This document shows positions 8,115 to 17,809 of a stretch of DNA of 64,000 nt, piece after piece. Made by a program: the position numbers and the translations under genes. Within the stretch, counting starts at the first letter, position 1. Each line of letters starts with the position of its first letter. This DNA is from Candidatus Saccharibacteria bacterium oral taxon 488. GTDB lineage: Bacteria > Patescibacteriota > Saccharimonadia > Saccharimonadales > Saccharimonadaceae. The notes beneath the pieces were generated by a model. The model searched no databases and was not told where the DNA came from. It saw only the letters and a program-made list of their open reading frames with translations. Where the stretch lies: assembly GCA_005697215.1 (NCBI GenBank), contig CP040003.1, positions 1 to 64,000 of the forward strand, read 5' to 3'.

Positions 8115-9977
8115 CTACACTGCCCCGTACCCGCCGAGCGGCGTTTCTGATGGTAGTTGATGTCGAGAGATCGGCGAGGTGTTGATGAGTTCGTATTCGG
8201 TATCGCTGGCCTGAATCTGGATGTGAACGTGGTTTTGTCCGGCAAAGAATAACCCCTGCCCCACGGGGAAATTGGCGAGGCGTTTTTGCTCTTCCTCGGT
8301 TAGCTTAAAGACGCTGGAAAGGACGTCGACGGCGCTGGTTGACTGCTTGAGTAGTAGCTGCATCGACGAGTTAGCAACGATGGCCCGGCCCATCTTGCTA
8401 CCCATAAAGTCCTCGACGTCCTGGGTGATGGTCGTGAGGCCGAGCTGGTATTTGCGGGCACGCTTGGCGAGAGAAAATAGGAAGTTGGCCGAGTCGTCGT
8501 AGCGCATCAGCTGCCACGCCTCATCGACGATCAGCATGCGCCGCTTTTGGTCGGTACGCGTAATGTTCCAGATGTGATTCAGCACAATATACATGGCGAT
8601 CGGCCGTAGCTCGTCCTCGAGGTCGCGGATATTAAAGACCACCATGGTGTTATTGATATCGATGTTTGATTGCTGACTAAAGATACCAGCGAAAGTACCG
8701 GAGGTAAATTTGCGCAGCCGCTGAGCGAGGCTTGGCCCGGTGCCGCCCATATGAAGCAGCGTATCGTAGAGGTCGGCGATAGTTGGCGGTGTCGAATGGT
8801 GGGTCAACGGGTCAGCGGTGATGCCGACGCGGGCGTAGGTGTCGATCAGCGCCTGGTCAATATCAGCCTCTTCAGCGGCTGTCAGTCCAGCGATAATCTG
8901 CCCGCCCGCCGTCGTCTGTGAGCCGCCCAACATCTGTCGCAGCAAGCCATGCAGCGTCACTAAATTCGCCCTCAGTGCATCGTCTGCCTCATCGGTATCA
9001 ATCACTCGCGGTAGATCAAACGGATTGATGCGGGTGTCGCTGTTGAGGCTGAGTCGAATGTAGCTACCGCCAACGGCGTCGGACAGCTTCTGGTATTCGT
9101 TTTCTGGGTCGATGATCACGATGTCTGAACCAAGCATCATGCTGCGCAGCGCCTCCAGCTTGACCGTGAACGACTTACCAGCACCAGATTTAGCGAACAC
9201 CACCATGTTGGCATTCTCGAGGGAAAATCGATCAAAAATCACCAAGCCGTTATTGTGCATATTAATACCATAGAGCACGCCCTTGCCATCGGTCAGATCG
9301 GCCGAGGTAAACGGAAAGCTGGTAGAAATAGCGCCAGTATTCATGTTGCGGCGAACCTGGAGCTGGTCGGTCAGCTGCGGAATGGTGCTATTGAGGCCCT
9401 GCTCCTGTTGGGCCGAGGCAACCTTAGAGAACACCAGCTGCTGGCCAAAAATTGTCTCGATCTTGTGCTGGATAAAGTTGAGCTCATCAATACTGTCGGC
9501 ATAAATCGTGATGTAAAGGCCAAAGCGGAAGAACTTTTCCGAGCCGATCTGTAACTGATTGCGTAGTTCCTCGGCGTCCTGCAATGCCGCTTCCATCGCT
9601 GGGTCGCGCACCTTGCCCTTCTCGGAATTGATGCTGAGGCTGGCCTCAAGCTGAGTCACTTTCTTGCGTAAGTTGTTGAGCACCACCTGGGTGTCAACTG
9701 GATAAATGAACATGCTAATATCCAGCACCTCGTCGATGTTGATCACCGAGCTGAGCCAACCGGTGTATAACTCGCGCGGATAGCCGTAGACGTACATGGT
9801 GCGCCCATACTTTGAGCCGAGGCGGAAGTGGTCGGATTTGAGCTCGAGACTGCTCGGGGCGATGAAGTCACGCAGGGTTCTCACACCGGTGAGAAAGGCC
9901 TGCTCAACCTCGGCCTGCTCGCGGGCCCGCTGTTGGGCGGCGATATCAATGGCGTCCAGCTTCTTTTTCCTAGCCAT
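8115..9977 (-). CDS. virB4: VirB4-type conjugation/secretion ATPase
   Basis: VirB4 ATPases power assembly and transport in type IV secretion systems from the inner face of the membrane. Walker A is FAKSGAGKSF and Walker B is RRMLIVDEAW, followed by LAKRARKYQLGLTTITQDV, typical of the family. I place the start at the ATG at 9977 (MARKKKLDAID, 620 residues) because a GGAGG lies 9 bases upstream and the ATG overlaps the preceding stop by 8 bases. An in-frame upstream ATG at 10058 would add about 27 residues but would lie inside the preceding gene. The VirB4 N-terminal domain seems to be shared with the separate upstream TraC-like gene. Confidence 0.93.
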   Translation of the reverse strand: MARKKKLDAIDIAAQQRAREQAEVEQAFLTGVRTLRDFIAPSSLELKSDHFRLGSKYGRTMYVYGYPRELYTGWLSSVINIDEVLDISMFIYPVDTQVVLNNLRKKVTQLEASLSINSEKGKVRDPAMEAALQDAEELRNQLQIGSEKFFRFGLYITIYADSIDELNFIQHKIETIFGQQLVFSKVASAQQEQGLNSTIPQLTDQLQVRRNMNTGAISTSFPFTSADLTDGKGVLYGINMHNNGLVIFDRFSLENANMVVFAKSGAGKSFTVKLEALRSMMLGSDIVIIDPENEYQKLSDAVGGSYIRLSLNSDTRINPFDLPRVIDTDEADDALRANLVTLHGLLRQMLGGSQTTAGGQIIAGLTAAEEADIDQALIDTYARVGITADPLTHHSTPPTIADLYDTLLHMGGTGPSLAQRLRKFTSGTFAGIFSQQSNIDINNTMVVFNIRDLEDELRPIAMYIVLNHIWNITRTDQKRRMLIVDEAWQLMRYDDSANFLFSLAKRARKYQLGLTTITQDVEDFMGSKMGRAIVANSSMQLLLKQSTSAVDVLSSVFKLTEEEQKRLANFPVGQGLFFAGQNHVHIQIQASDTEYELINTSPISRHQLPSETPLGGYGAV

Positions 9978-11049
9978 GTCGTGCTCCTCCATATCCATGT
10001 GGCGACTCGCCCTGTCCCTTGCGGACATAGGTTGTCGCCAGTTCATCGGCACCAACACTGAGTGGCTGCTGCGGCGCCACGTCAGGGTTATATGAACTAT
10101 AGAATAATTCGCCCAGCTGTTTGGTATTAAGCTGCGAACTCTTCACGCCCATCTGAAACAGTCCGCTCATTACTGAATCAACTCGGTTCTTAATTTCATC
10201 CTTGGCCTTCTCGTAGGCGGTTTGTTCAATCTTGGTGACGGTGTTGTCTTTCTTGCCGCCAAAAAAACTATCGAACAGACCCTTGGCCTGCTGCTTGATA
10301 ACTTGCATGTCGCCACTCTGATAATACGGCACCACGATATAAAAATCCTTGTCCATAATATTGGCTTCTTGGGCGAGGACATCGATGAAGTTGATGTAGT
10401 CATCCATCAGCACGTTCAGGAGCATATTGTCTTGGTTGCGGCGGATGTCAATCAGGCGGTCGATATACGGCCCGATGTCAACGCGACGCGAGCGAATGAG
10501 CACTTGAACCGGAAAATATAACGAATTAAGGAAGTTTTGGTAGCTAAACTCAATTCCCTCACGCTCGCGGCCACTCATCAGATCGAAGTTGATTGACTGA
10601 CACTGAACAATCGCCCGAAAGCTGCCGTCATTCATGATAATCATATTCTCGCGCATCTCAGAAAATAGCAGCGTGTTCTGAGTACTGGTCGGGCCTTTTT
10701 GTTGAGGTTTTGCCTGGTTAGTTGGCTGCTTGGCGGGCTGTTGCGGGGCTGGCTGTGGCTGGTTGGGCTCGGGTGCGGGCGGCAAGTTGGGGGTTGGTTG
10801 TGCCGCGGGTTGCGTGCTTGGCGTCGGCTGGGTTGGTGCTTGTGTTTGCGATTGCGATGGTGGCAGCGGGCTGAACTGATCAGGATACTGAGCATACGGT
10901 GAGGTTGGTTCTGCGGAGACTGGGTCAGGCCCAGAGGCAATGACCCCTGGCATGGTCGGCGGATTTGACGGTGCACCAAACTGTGGTGCAGTGGCTGCAT
11001 CTGGTGGATAGTGATATGGTTGCTGCTGCTGATCTGGTTGCATAGACAT
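9970..11049 (-). CDS. TraC/VirB4 N-terminal-like T4SS protein with disordered Pro/Gln-rich head
   Basis: A 359-residue protein. The first ~120 residues are Pro/Gln/Ala-rich and probably disordered. The rest starts with a strand-rich segment (LLFSEMRENMIIMNDGSF) and resembles the N-terminal domain of conjugative VirB4/TraC ATPases, but has no Walker motifs. The next gene encodes the ATPase, overlapping by 8 bases, so the pair may be a split VirB4. It follows PrgI by 5 bases, in the conserved order PrgI, TraC-like, VirB4, M23. Confidence 0.75.
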   Translation of the reverse strand: MSMQPDQQQQPYHYPPDAATAPQFGAPSNPPTMPGVIASGPDPVSAEPTSPYAQYPDQFSPLPPSQSQTQAPTQPTPSTQPAAQPTPNLPPAPEPNQPQPAPQQPAKQPTNQAKPQQKGPTSTQNTLLFSEMRENMIIMNDGSFRAIVQCQSINFDLMSGREREGIEFSYQNFLNSLYFPVQVLIRSRRVDIGPYIDRLIDIRRNQDNMLLNVLMDDYINFIDVLAQEANIMDKDFYIVVPYYQSGDMQVIKQQAKGLFDSFFGGKKDNTVTKIEQTAYEKAKDEIKNRVDSVMSGLFQMGVKSSQLNTKQLGELFYSSYNPDVAPQQPLSVGADELATTYVRKGQGESPHGYGGARHG

Positions 11050-11054
11050 CCCAC

Positions 11055-11954
11055 CTAGTGAAGCGAAATCACGACTTCCTTATCATGTTCTTTTTGGATG
11101 CGACCGGCCTCTCGTTGGAGCGAGGCGACCGATAGATCGCTGTGATTACGCGCTAAGTCCATTATAGCAGGCGAGACGGGTGCTGTGCTAGGGGGCGTCT
11201 GGTCGGCGTGGGCCGTCGCGGTCGTCTGCTCGCTGATGGGCGTGATGATGGACTGCTGCATAGTTGGATAGGGGTCGAAGGTCGAGGGTTGCGGCGAGAG
11301 GGCTTGGTCGTCTTGGCTGTCTTGGGCGGTCTGGGTAGTCGGGGTGGTTTGGGCTCGCTGCATTTGCTGGACAATGTCATCATGACGCTTTTCGTCGGCC
11401 CGCTCAATGAGTGTTTCAAAGGCGCGGGCTGTCTTACTGCTTGGATCAAGCGGGTCTTGGGCAGTCTGGGCCTCGTTGTACCAATCCGCCTGCATCGAGC
11501 TGTTCATCACCGAGCTGTTTGGATTATCGACGCCGCGCACCGACCAACCGTGCGTGTCCACCAGCGTCGCCAGATATGACAGCCGGCGATTGACCTCGGC
11601 CTGGTCATACCCCTTGCCGTATTGCTTTTCCTCAACCCGCGGGGCGATCACCTCGACCATTCGCTCAATGCCATCAGCTCGCCACAGTCGCTGCTTGGGC
11701 TTAAGGATGAACGAAATAACCGCTGCGAGGTAAACCTCCATCGGCTGATCCTTGCGCAGCGGCAAGGCTAACGCTCCGAAAAACAGTGCAACCGGCACCG
11801 GTATAATCGCCAGCGGCGGCAGCACCGAGAACAGTCCCCACGCCAGCGCAATCATGCCGATCGCGACGATCAAGAAAATAAACTGCTTGAAGCTAAACGG
11901 CCCGAGCAGCTTGTCTTCAGCTTCCACATCTTGGGGAACTTTGTAGACGGCCAT
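11055..11954 (-). CDS. PrgI-family T4SS membrane protein
   Basis: A 299-residue protein. The first ~110 residues match the PrgI family seen next to VirB4 in Gram-positive conjugation systems: a short cytoplasmic lead (YKVPQDVEAEDKLLGPFSFK), two TM helices (about 27-70) and a basic KPKQR loop. The C-terminal ~190 residues are Gln/Thr/Pro-rich and look mostly disordered. This is the first gene of the operon that runs down to 2712. An extended -10 (TGCTATAAT) ends 8 nt before the ATG, so the message is probably leaderless. Confidence 0.82.
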   Translation of the reverse strand: MAVYKVPQDVEAEDKLLGPFSFKQFIFLIVAIGMIALAWGLFSVLPPLAIIPVPVALFFGALALPLRKDQPMEVYLAAVISFILKPKQRLWRADGIERMVEVIAPRVEEKQYGKGYDQAEVNRRLSYLATLVDTHGWSVRGVDNPNSSVMNSSMQADWYNEAQTAQDPLDPSSKTARAFETLIERADEKRHDDIVQQMQRAQTTPTTQTAQDSQDDQALSPQPSTFDPYPTMQQSIITPISEQTTATAHADQTPPSTAPVSPAIMDLARNHSDLSVASLQREAGRIQKEHDKEVVISLH

Positions 11955-11962
11955 TAGGTATT

Positions 11963-11968
11963 ATTATA
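11963..11968 (-). promoter_or_regulatory. Extended -10 promoter of the PrgI operon
   Basis: On the minus strand TGCTATAAT lies 8 nt before the PrgI ATG. It sits in the 24-base gap after the upstream VirB6-like gene, so the secretion operon can be transcribed independently of that gene. Confidence 0.55.
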
Positions 11969-11978
11969 GCAGATTAGC

Positions 11979-14591
11979 TTAGGTTTCTGTTGGCGGCAGA
12001 TACGAAAGGGCCGCCTCCATTCGCTTAATTGCACCGATACTTTCGCCAATACGACCACTGTACTGCGGAGTCGTCCGTACTTCATTTATTCGATCGCGCA
12101 GAATCTGAAGATGCTGTTGTGAAATTTGTCCTCGGAAGTTCGAATTTTCAATCATATCGGCCAGGGTGTTAAGATAGACGGCGTCTTGTGTGACCAGGCC
12201 CTCGGTCGACAATTTATCCTCGCTAAGCGCCTTGATGGTCGTTTGGGTGATAAATTCTTGGCCAGACCATGGCATATTATTAATCTTAATCTTATTAGCA
12301 ATTGAAGATCCGATCCAGAACGGTCGTGCCGGGTTGTTCTTGAGAGCGTCGCCAGCTTCCTGGGCAAGGGCATCGTCAAGGTGGGCAAAGTCAAGCTGGC
12401 TGGTCAACGACTTGATAGCCTTAATATTCTTACCGCCAAGAACACGACGAAGTGACGCAGCCTTGACATCCCTGGTAACGGTGATGCCCTTGACTTCGCT
12501 ACCGATAGCGCCAAGAGCCATATCTACCATATCAAACTCATCGGCATTGTATCGATCAAGCAAGCGATTTGCGCTCTCGACGCCTTCGTTGTAGGCATTG
12601 CTGAGCGTTTGTTCTGCCATGGCAATTGCTCGATCGGCACCGCGACTGTCACCGAAGTATATTTGTTCGACTTGTCCAGCCAGATTGCGCATCGTCTCGT
12701 TTTCTTTCAGTTCATTTGCCCATCGATCATCGGCAACACGCTGCGATGAAGCGTTCTGCAGGCCCTGGAGAGCCACTTGCTGCGCCGCTCCTCGGGCACG
12801 CTCCAAGCTTTCTTGGAACGACGAAGACAACTCATTAGTCTGGGTAGGCTTGAGTGCCCGCATCGACTTATAATAAGTGTCAGCCGCTCCCTTAGAAGCC
12901 TCAGCCTGCTCAGACCATGATTGTGCTTGTGCGTATCGGTCAAAGGCGGCGGAATTAGACATCAGATGATTGCCCCAAGCGGCCTCTAGCCGACCCTCGA
13001 TAGCCTTTTTGTCTTCGTTAACCATCCGTCGGTATTGATCAATCTTAGCATAGGAACCAGTCCCCTTTCGTATAACATCAGATTCATCTTGCAACTCTTT
13101 GAGCCTATCCTTACGGTTTTGCGATGATTGCGCCAGTCTGCGTCGCCATGCTGTTGGGGTGAATTTGCTATCTGGACGTTTGTTGAGTTTTTTACGTTTC
13201 GTAATCTCGCTCTGCTCTTTTGCCCAGTTCTTAGATCGGTCGAATAATCCCTTACTGCGGTCATTGACGAGACCGGTGAATTTGCCGAGGAGTCCGCCGC
13301 CCAACTTGATCATCAACGGCGTCAGGGCGAGTGGCGCGATCTGGACTGCCATACCGAGGATATACATCACTGCCCCGTTCGGGCCCGCGGCATTTTGCAT
13401 AATGACTGAGCCTGCCAGCTGTGCCCCACCGAAGGCTGCCGCAAACCCCGGGAAGAATATCAGCATCGTCAAGAAGATATCCTTCCACTTATCAAACCAC
13501 TTTTCTGTGCCTGGCAACAAGTAAGCCACAAAAGCCAGCGGTGAAATGATAATCAAAATAACAATTAACGCCTGACGGGCGGCCATAATGATAACAACGA
13601 GAAGAATAACGAGTCCAATGCCACATAAAAGCGGCACAATAAAAGGAAGTAGCTCGGCCCGCATGACGATTCCGGCAGCCAGCGCCGCACCGCCGGCAGC
13701 GCCTCCCAAAATCTGGAAGGTGACCTCTTGCCAGGTCATTGGTTCAGATGCTGGTGCAGATCCGCCCAGGGTGGCGACTGTGTTACGAATATTCATAAAC
13801 ATATCTTGGAGTGCACTTCCGGCGATGTTTGACAGGTCGAGGAGTATGGCGCAGACGTGGAACGACAAATTGACTAGTACCGCCGCGACAATTAAGCGAG
13901 GCAACATCTTTTTGATGCCATAATTGGAGATGCCCATAGAAGTAACTTGTGAATAAATAATGACTATGAACATGACGATAAAGATACCGTTGGCGATATT
14001 GCGAACGATATTCCAAGCCAGAAAGATGCCACTGGTCTGATTACCCGTCTGAAGCGGCGGCACCACGAGAAAGCTTTTAAGCACCCCAAACATCCAGTCG
14101 ATGGAGCTAGCTAACCACGCCGAAACGGGACAAAGGATCCAGCCGATGCCGCCAGCAACTTCACACGAAGACGCAGAGTTTTGGCTCGGAGGGTCAATTG
14201 ATAGTGTGGTCGATTCTTTCTTTGTGTAAGTGTTTGGCGAAGTGTACGTGAATGTTGTTAGGGACACTGAGGTCATTGATCCGAGATCGCCTGTTGATGG
14301 AAAGTGAATTACGCGAACGTCTTGATTATTGGCCACAGTTTTCTTTGACATGTAGACCACTTGGTCAGACCCTAAGTTAAGGGCCTTTAGTTTGTCGACG
14401 TCGGAAACTCGCTCAAAGGTTTCGTTGTCGTAAGATATTTTGCTACTATCCCACTTTGCGTCCGCCGCCAACGCCTGGCCCGAGGTTACGACCGTACTCA
14501 AAAAAACACTGACTAGGAGGCCCACCGCCAGCAATATAAACCATTGCAACCATCGCATCGACGATCGCTTTTGTGAACGTAACCACTCCAT
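11979..14591 (-). CDS. VirB6/TrbL-like polytopic T4SS membrane protein (second copy)
   Basis: An 870-residue protein with an N-terminal signal/TM (about 15-40), a soluble extracytoplasmic region, a multi-TM core (about 180-450) and a long charged, helical cytoplasmic tail (about 450-870). The core matches the neighbouring 14634-17723 gene in two blocks: GISNYGIKKMLPRLI and ALIVILIIISPLAFVAYLLP. VirB6-like proteins form the inner-membrane channel. I choose the ATG at 14591 (MEWLRSQ) over 14609 because TGCTACCAT, an extended -10-like box, ends 8 nt before it. A 7-2-7 inverted repeat (14588-14603) spans that start. The gap to the upstream gene is about 40 bases. Confidence 0.75.
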   Translation of the reverse strand: MEWLRSQKRSSMRWLQWFILLAVGLLVSVFLSTVVTSGQALAADAKWDSSKISYDNETFERVSDVDKLKALNLGSDQVVYMSKKTVANNQDVRVIHFPSTGDLGSMTSVSLTTFTYTSPNTYTKKESTTLSIDPPSQNSASSCEVAGGIGWILCPVSAWLASSIDWMFGVLKSFLVVPPLQTGNQTSGIFLAWNIVRNIANGIFIVMFIVIIYSQVTSMGISNYGIKKMLPRLIVAAVLVNLSFHVCAILLDLSNIAGSALQDMFMNIRNTVATLGGSAPASEPMTWQEVTFQILGGAAGGAALAAGIVMRAELLPFIVPLLCGIGLVILLVVIIMAARQALIVILIIISPLAFVAYLLPGTEKWFDKWKDIFLTMLIFFPGFAAAFGGAQLAGSVIMQNAAGPNGAVMYILGMAVQIAPLALTPLMIKLGGGLLGKFTGLVNDRSKGLFDRSKNWAKEQSEITKRKKLNKRPDSKFTPTAWRRRLAQSSQNRKDRLKELQDESDVIRKGTGSYAKIDQYRRMVNEDKKAIEGRLEAAWGNHLMSNSAAFDRYAQAQSWSEQAEASKGAADTYYKSMRALKPTQTNELSSSFQESLERARGAAQQVALQGLQNASSQRVADDRWANELKENETMRNLAGQVEQIYFGDSRGADRAIAMAEQTLSNAYNEGVESANRLLDRYNADEFDMVDMALGAIGSEVKGITVTRDVKAASLRRVLGGKNIKAIKSLTSQLDFAHLDDALAQEAGDALKNNPARPFWIGSSIANKIKINNMPWSGQEFITQTTIKALSEDKLSTEGLVTQDAVYLNTLADMIENSNFRGQISQQHLQILRDRINEVRTTPQYSGRIGESIGAIKRMEAALSYLPPTET

Positions 14592-14633
14592 TACTGGTAA
14601 TGGTAGCATTTTTATAGAGAAAAGTCAATGGGT

Positions 14634-17600
14634 TTAGCTAGCGGCAGGTGGATTGTTGTTGCGATTATTTTGATTATTTGGCGGTGTTGAAGGCGGGGAT
14701 TGCGGTGGAGCTGGCCCCCTCCCTGTTCCGGCGACGAATGTCCGCCCCATCGGGGTATCTGACGGAATTGCTTCGGTAATATTGTTTGACGATGCAGTGT
14801 CGTGGGGTATTCTGATTTCTTCGGTTCCTACGCTGTTGTTTCGTATACTCTCGAGCTCCCTACGGGCGCTGCCTGATATCGAGGTGTTGATGCGCTTATT
14901 GTCAAGCACTGAGGCTGCCCTGTCGGCGGAAACACCGACCATTTTCTGGCCACCTTTGGTGAATTCAGTTTCACCAGCAACCTTAATTGCACTGGATGCC
15001 TGTCGCGCCAGTTTTTCATCGCTTAACCCATTAACCCCCTTGGCGGTCAACTCGGCCATTTGTTGCTGACTAAAGCTGACCGAGGTTGCTCCGTCCTGCT
15101 CCATCTGGTCGATGGCCGTTCTACCCATTTCAAACAGGCCGGCGTGGTCATCTTTCATCCTAGTAAGGGTTTCTGCCATGCGGCGGTTGCTGATAGTTCC
15201 ACCGCCCTGGAGATACTCGTACATTTGTTCGGCACCGTGCTTACCAGTTGACTCTAATTTCTTAAAGGCAACATGTTTAAGTATCTCATTGTCCCCGGCG
15301 TTTCTCAGTGCAGCGGCGGCATCACCATTGAACTGGTAGGCAAGCAGATCCTCTGCTGCCTCGAGCTCTTCTTTGTCCACGGCATCTTGACCCGCGGCTG
15401 CACTCCGGATGCCGTAATTTACGTTTTTGCCCGCTCCGAGGATTTTATTATTTGCCAATTTACTCCTGTTGATTTTATCACTAAGATCAGACATCCGATT
15501 TCTCCATATGTGATCCATAAGTCCGTCGCCCTTCCAGGCCCCGGCCCGCATGAGCTGTTTGCGGCGTGCTACTTGCTTCTTGCGAAAATCTTGCATCTGA
15601 CCAAGTCGTGAATTGGCATACCTATCTTTTGCCCAGTTTTTGGCGCCGCCACCGAGGCGACCACCGGCGTTGTTGATGTGCTGGCTGATTGACCCGGCGA
15701 CGTCGATGGCTTTCTTAAGGACACTCCACACGGCGATGAGCGGTAGGACTTTGATTAGCTCGCCAACAATCTGCATGATCATGTCGTTTCCACCCCCGGC
15801 CTTAACGATGGCCCCCGCTAGTATGCCACCGCCGAACAGCAGGCCGATTGTCGGAAAGACCATGAGTAGCCCCACAAAGATTGAGCGCCATTTACTAAAG
15901 AATTTTTCGGTATTTGGTAGCAGAAAGGCAACGAAAGCCAGCGGTGAGATAACAATGAGAATGACGATGAGTGCTTTACGGGCGATGAGTAGTACAGCAA
16001 TGGTCGCCATAACAACCAGCCCAGAAACAAGCGCTCCAATCAAAACCGCGAGGGCGAGGATCCCGGCGGTGCCTGCGGCGAGGACGGTTAGGGCAAAGCC
16101 CCCCCACTCACCGCGTCCTTGACCTGATCGAAAAATTTCATTTGCCCGGGTAATCTCGTCGCCAATACCGCCAATACCAGCACGCAGGCCATAGCCGAGG
16201 ATGTTAGACAGGTCAACGGCAATTTGACAGATGTAAATTGATACATTCACTAGGATTGCGGCGATGATGAGCCGTGGCAGCATCTTTTTGATGCCGTAGT
16301 TTGAGATGCCAAAGCCGGTGAGCTGAGAGATAATGATCGCTAAGAACATAATGATGAACGCACCATTGGCAATGTTGCGCATAATTCCCCAGGCTGCCTG
16401 TACTTCACTCCCAGAGGCAAGGCCCGGCTCAATCTTTAGGAAGTTGTCGGCGATCATAGCGAAAGCCGCGTCTGAAATATCAGCCAAGAAATTAATAACC
16501 GGACAGATGAGCCAACCGAGGTCTTTGACGGCACACTCTGGCTTTTTCTCGTCGCCCCCGCTCTGGCCAGAGGGGGTGTCGGCGGAGATACCAGAGAGGG
16601 CACCGCTGATTTCTTTTTCGTCATACTTTGATTGCTCAGCAATACATTTGACATACTCCTTAGAACTCGCCACAGCGCCACTTGATGGCATCTTATCCTT
16701 ACAAGCGTTCATCCAGCTGTCAACTTGTTGTTTACATATTTGCTCCGCTGGCCCTCCGGCGCCTCCGCCACTTTTCTCAATACATTTTTTTAGGAGGGCG
16801 TCATAAACGGCCTTGCGGGTATTATCGGCGGCCTCGGTTTTTGCTGATTTTGCGGCTGCTTCAGCGTTGTCTGATGCCCATTGCGCGATTCGCCCACATG
16901 ACATTTTTGTGTCTATGCCGCCAGGAGCGGTATAAGGCGCTCCTGCCCCGCTAAATAGGGGGACACTTTTATTTGCGTCGGGTATATAATAGTATCCATA
17001 AGCTACCGTACCATCAGCTAGGGCAACGGCTATTTTTTTGTTACGCTGATCGGCCTTTATGTCATTACTTGCGGCGTCATCTCCGCTATCGTATCCTCGC
17101 CATTCGGCTTTACAGCCAATCTTTTGGCCCGACAAGAGCGCCGCCATTGCCATAGAGTAGTTGACTAATGCTGAGTCGAATTTCAGGCTTTTGCCGGCCT
17201 TTTTTTCAAGGACTTGGATCGCATATACTCCTCTGTCTCTCGGTATATTCCACTTATCGCCGCTGTACTCGCCCTTGGTAATATTGCTGGTACAGTCAAG
17301 GTTGGCGTTATCTCGCCATTCACCTTTTAGCGCACAGAACATATCAGTAAAAGAACCGTAGCCGAATGCGTTTCGCGCAGCAGATACCACTTGCTTACAA
17401 TCAAATAGCCCGTCATCATCGCCGTCAAGAATTGGACCGACAGTGGTAGTAATGGCACCACCCCAGTCGCCACTCGCAACCTTTGCGGAGGTAAGATTTC
17501 CGTCAAACCCGGCACCGCCAACGATACAACCATGCATGGCGCGTGCGAGTAGGAGCTGTTTGACTTGAGCGAGATATGGAGAATGATCAAGACGCGCCCG

Positions 17601-17723
17601 AGCCGCGTTAGCGGTCGGTGACAATGCAAAAAACGTCATGAGCATCGGAACGACTAACAGTGCGGCCAGCCCAACCAAGGTAATGCGAATACGTTGATGC
17701 GGGGTCTTTTTTTGCGTAAGCAT
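14634..17723 (-). CDS. VirB6/TrbL-like polytopic T4SS membrane protein (first copy)
   Basis: A 1029-residue protein with an N-terminal membrane signal (about 12-35), a Cys-containing extracytoplasmic region (about 40-400), a multi-TM core (about 420-690) and a cytoplasmic tail ending in a Pro/Asn-rich stretch. It shares GISNYGIKKMLPRLI and ALIVILIVISPLAFVAFLLP with the 11979 gene, so the two are paralogues. Eight or more Cys in the outer region could form disulphides. A -10-like TATATT ends 6 nt before the ATG, and a terminator-like hairpin lies in the 86-base gap before the upstream lipoprotein gene. Confidence 0.78.
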   Translation of the reverse strand: MLTQKKTPHQRIRITLVGLAALLVVPMLMTFFALSPTANAARARLDHSPYLAQVKQLLLARAMHGCIVGGAGFDGNLTSAKVASGDWGGAITTTVGPILDGDDDGLFDCKQVVSAARNAFGYGSFTDMFCALKGEWRDNANLDCTSNITKGEYSGDKWNIPRDRGVYAIQVLEKKAGKSLKFDSALVNYSMAMAALLSGQKIGCKAEWRGYDSGDDAASNDIKADQRNKKIAVALADGTVAYGYYYIPDANKSVPLFSGAGAPYTAPGGIDTKMSCGRIAQWASDNAEAAAKSAKTEAADNTRKAVYDALLKKCIEKSGGGAGGPAEQICKQQVDSWMNACKDKMPSSGAVASSKEYVKCIAEQSKYDEKEISGALSGISADTPSGQSGGDEKKPECAVKDLGWLICPVINFLADISDAAFAMIADNFLKIEPGLASGSEVQAAWGIMRNIANGAFIIMFLAIIISQLTGFGISNYGIKKMLPRLIIAAILVNVSIYICQIAVDLSNILGYGLRAGIGGIGDEITRANEIFRSGQGRGEWGGFALTVLAAGTAGILALAVLIGALVSGLVVMATIAVLLIARKALIVILIVISPLAFVAFLLPNTEKFFSKWRSIFVGLLMVFPTIGLLFGGGILAGAIVKAGGGNDMIMQIVGELIKVLPLIAVWSVLKKAIDVAGSISQHINNAGGRLGGGAKNWAKDRYANSRLGQMQDFRKKQVARRKQLMRAGAWKGDGLMDHIWRNRMSDLSDKINRSKLANNKILGAGKNVNYGIRSAAAGQDAVDKEELEAAEDLLAYQFNGDAAAALRNAGDNEILKHVAFKKLESTGKHGAEQMYEYLQGGGTISNRRMAETLTRMKDDHAGLFEMGRTAIDQMEQDGATSVSFSQQQMAELTAKGVNGLSDEKLARQASSAIKVAGETEFTKGGQKMVGVSADRAASVLDNKRINTSISGSARRELESIRNNSVGTEEIRIPHDTASSNNITEAIPSDTPMGRTFVAGTGRGPAPPQSPPSTPPNNQNNRNNNPPAAS

Positions 17724-17762
17724 TATGAGAATATATTACCACGCTATTGCTAGTAATTCAAA

Positions 17763-17790
17763 AGAAGAGCTAAAAACTAGCTCTTCTTTT
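17763..17790. terminator. Bidirectional terminator-like hairpin
   Basis: AGAAGAGCTA (17763-17772) and TAGCTCTTCT (17778-17787) form a 10-bp stem with a 5-base loop. T-rich runs on either side allow termination in both directions. It should end transcription of the lipoprotein gene at 17810. Confidence 0.75.
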
Positions 17791-17809
17791 ATCAGATGCG
17801 TCATTGACG

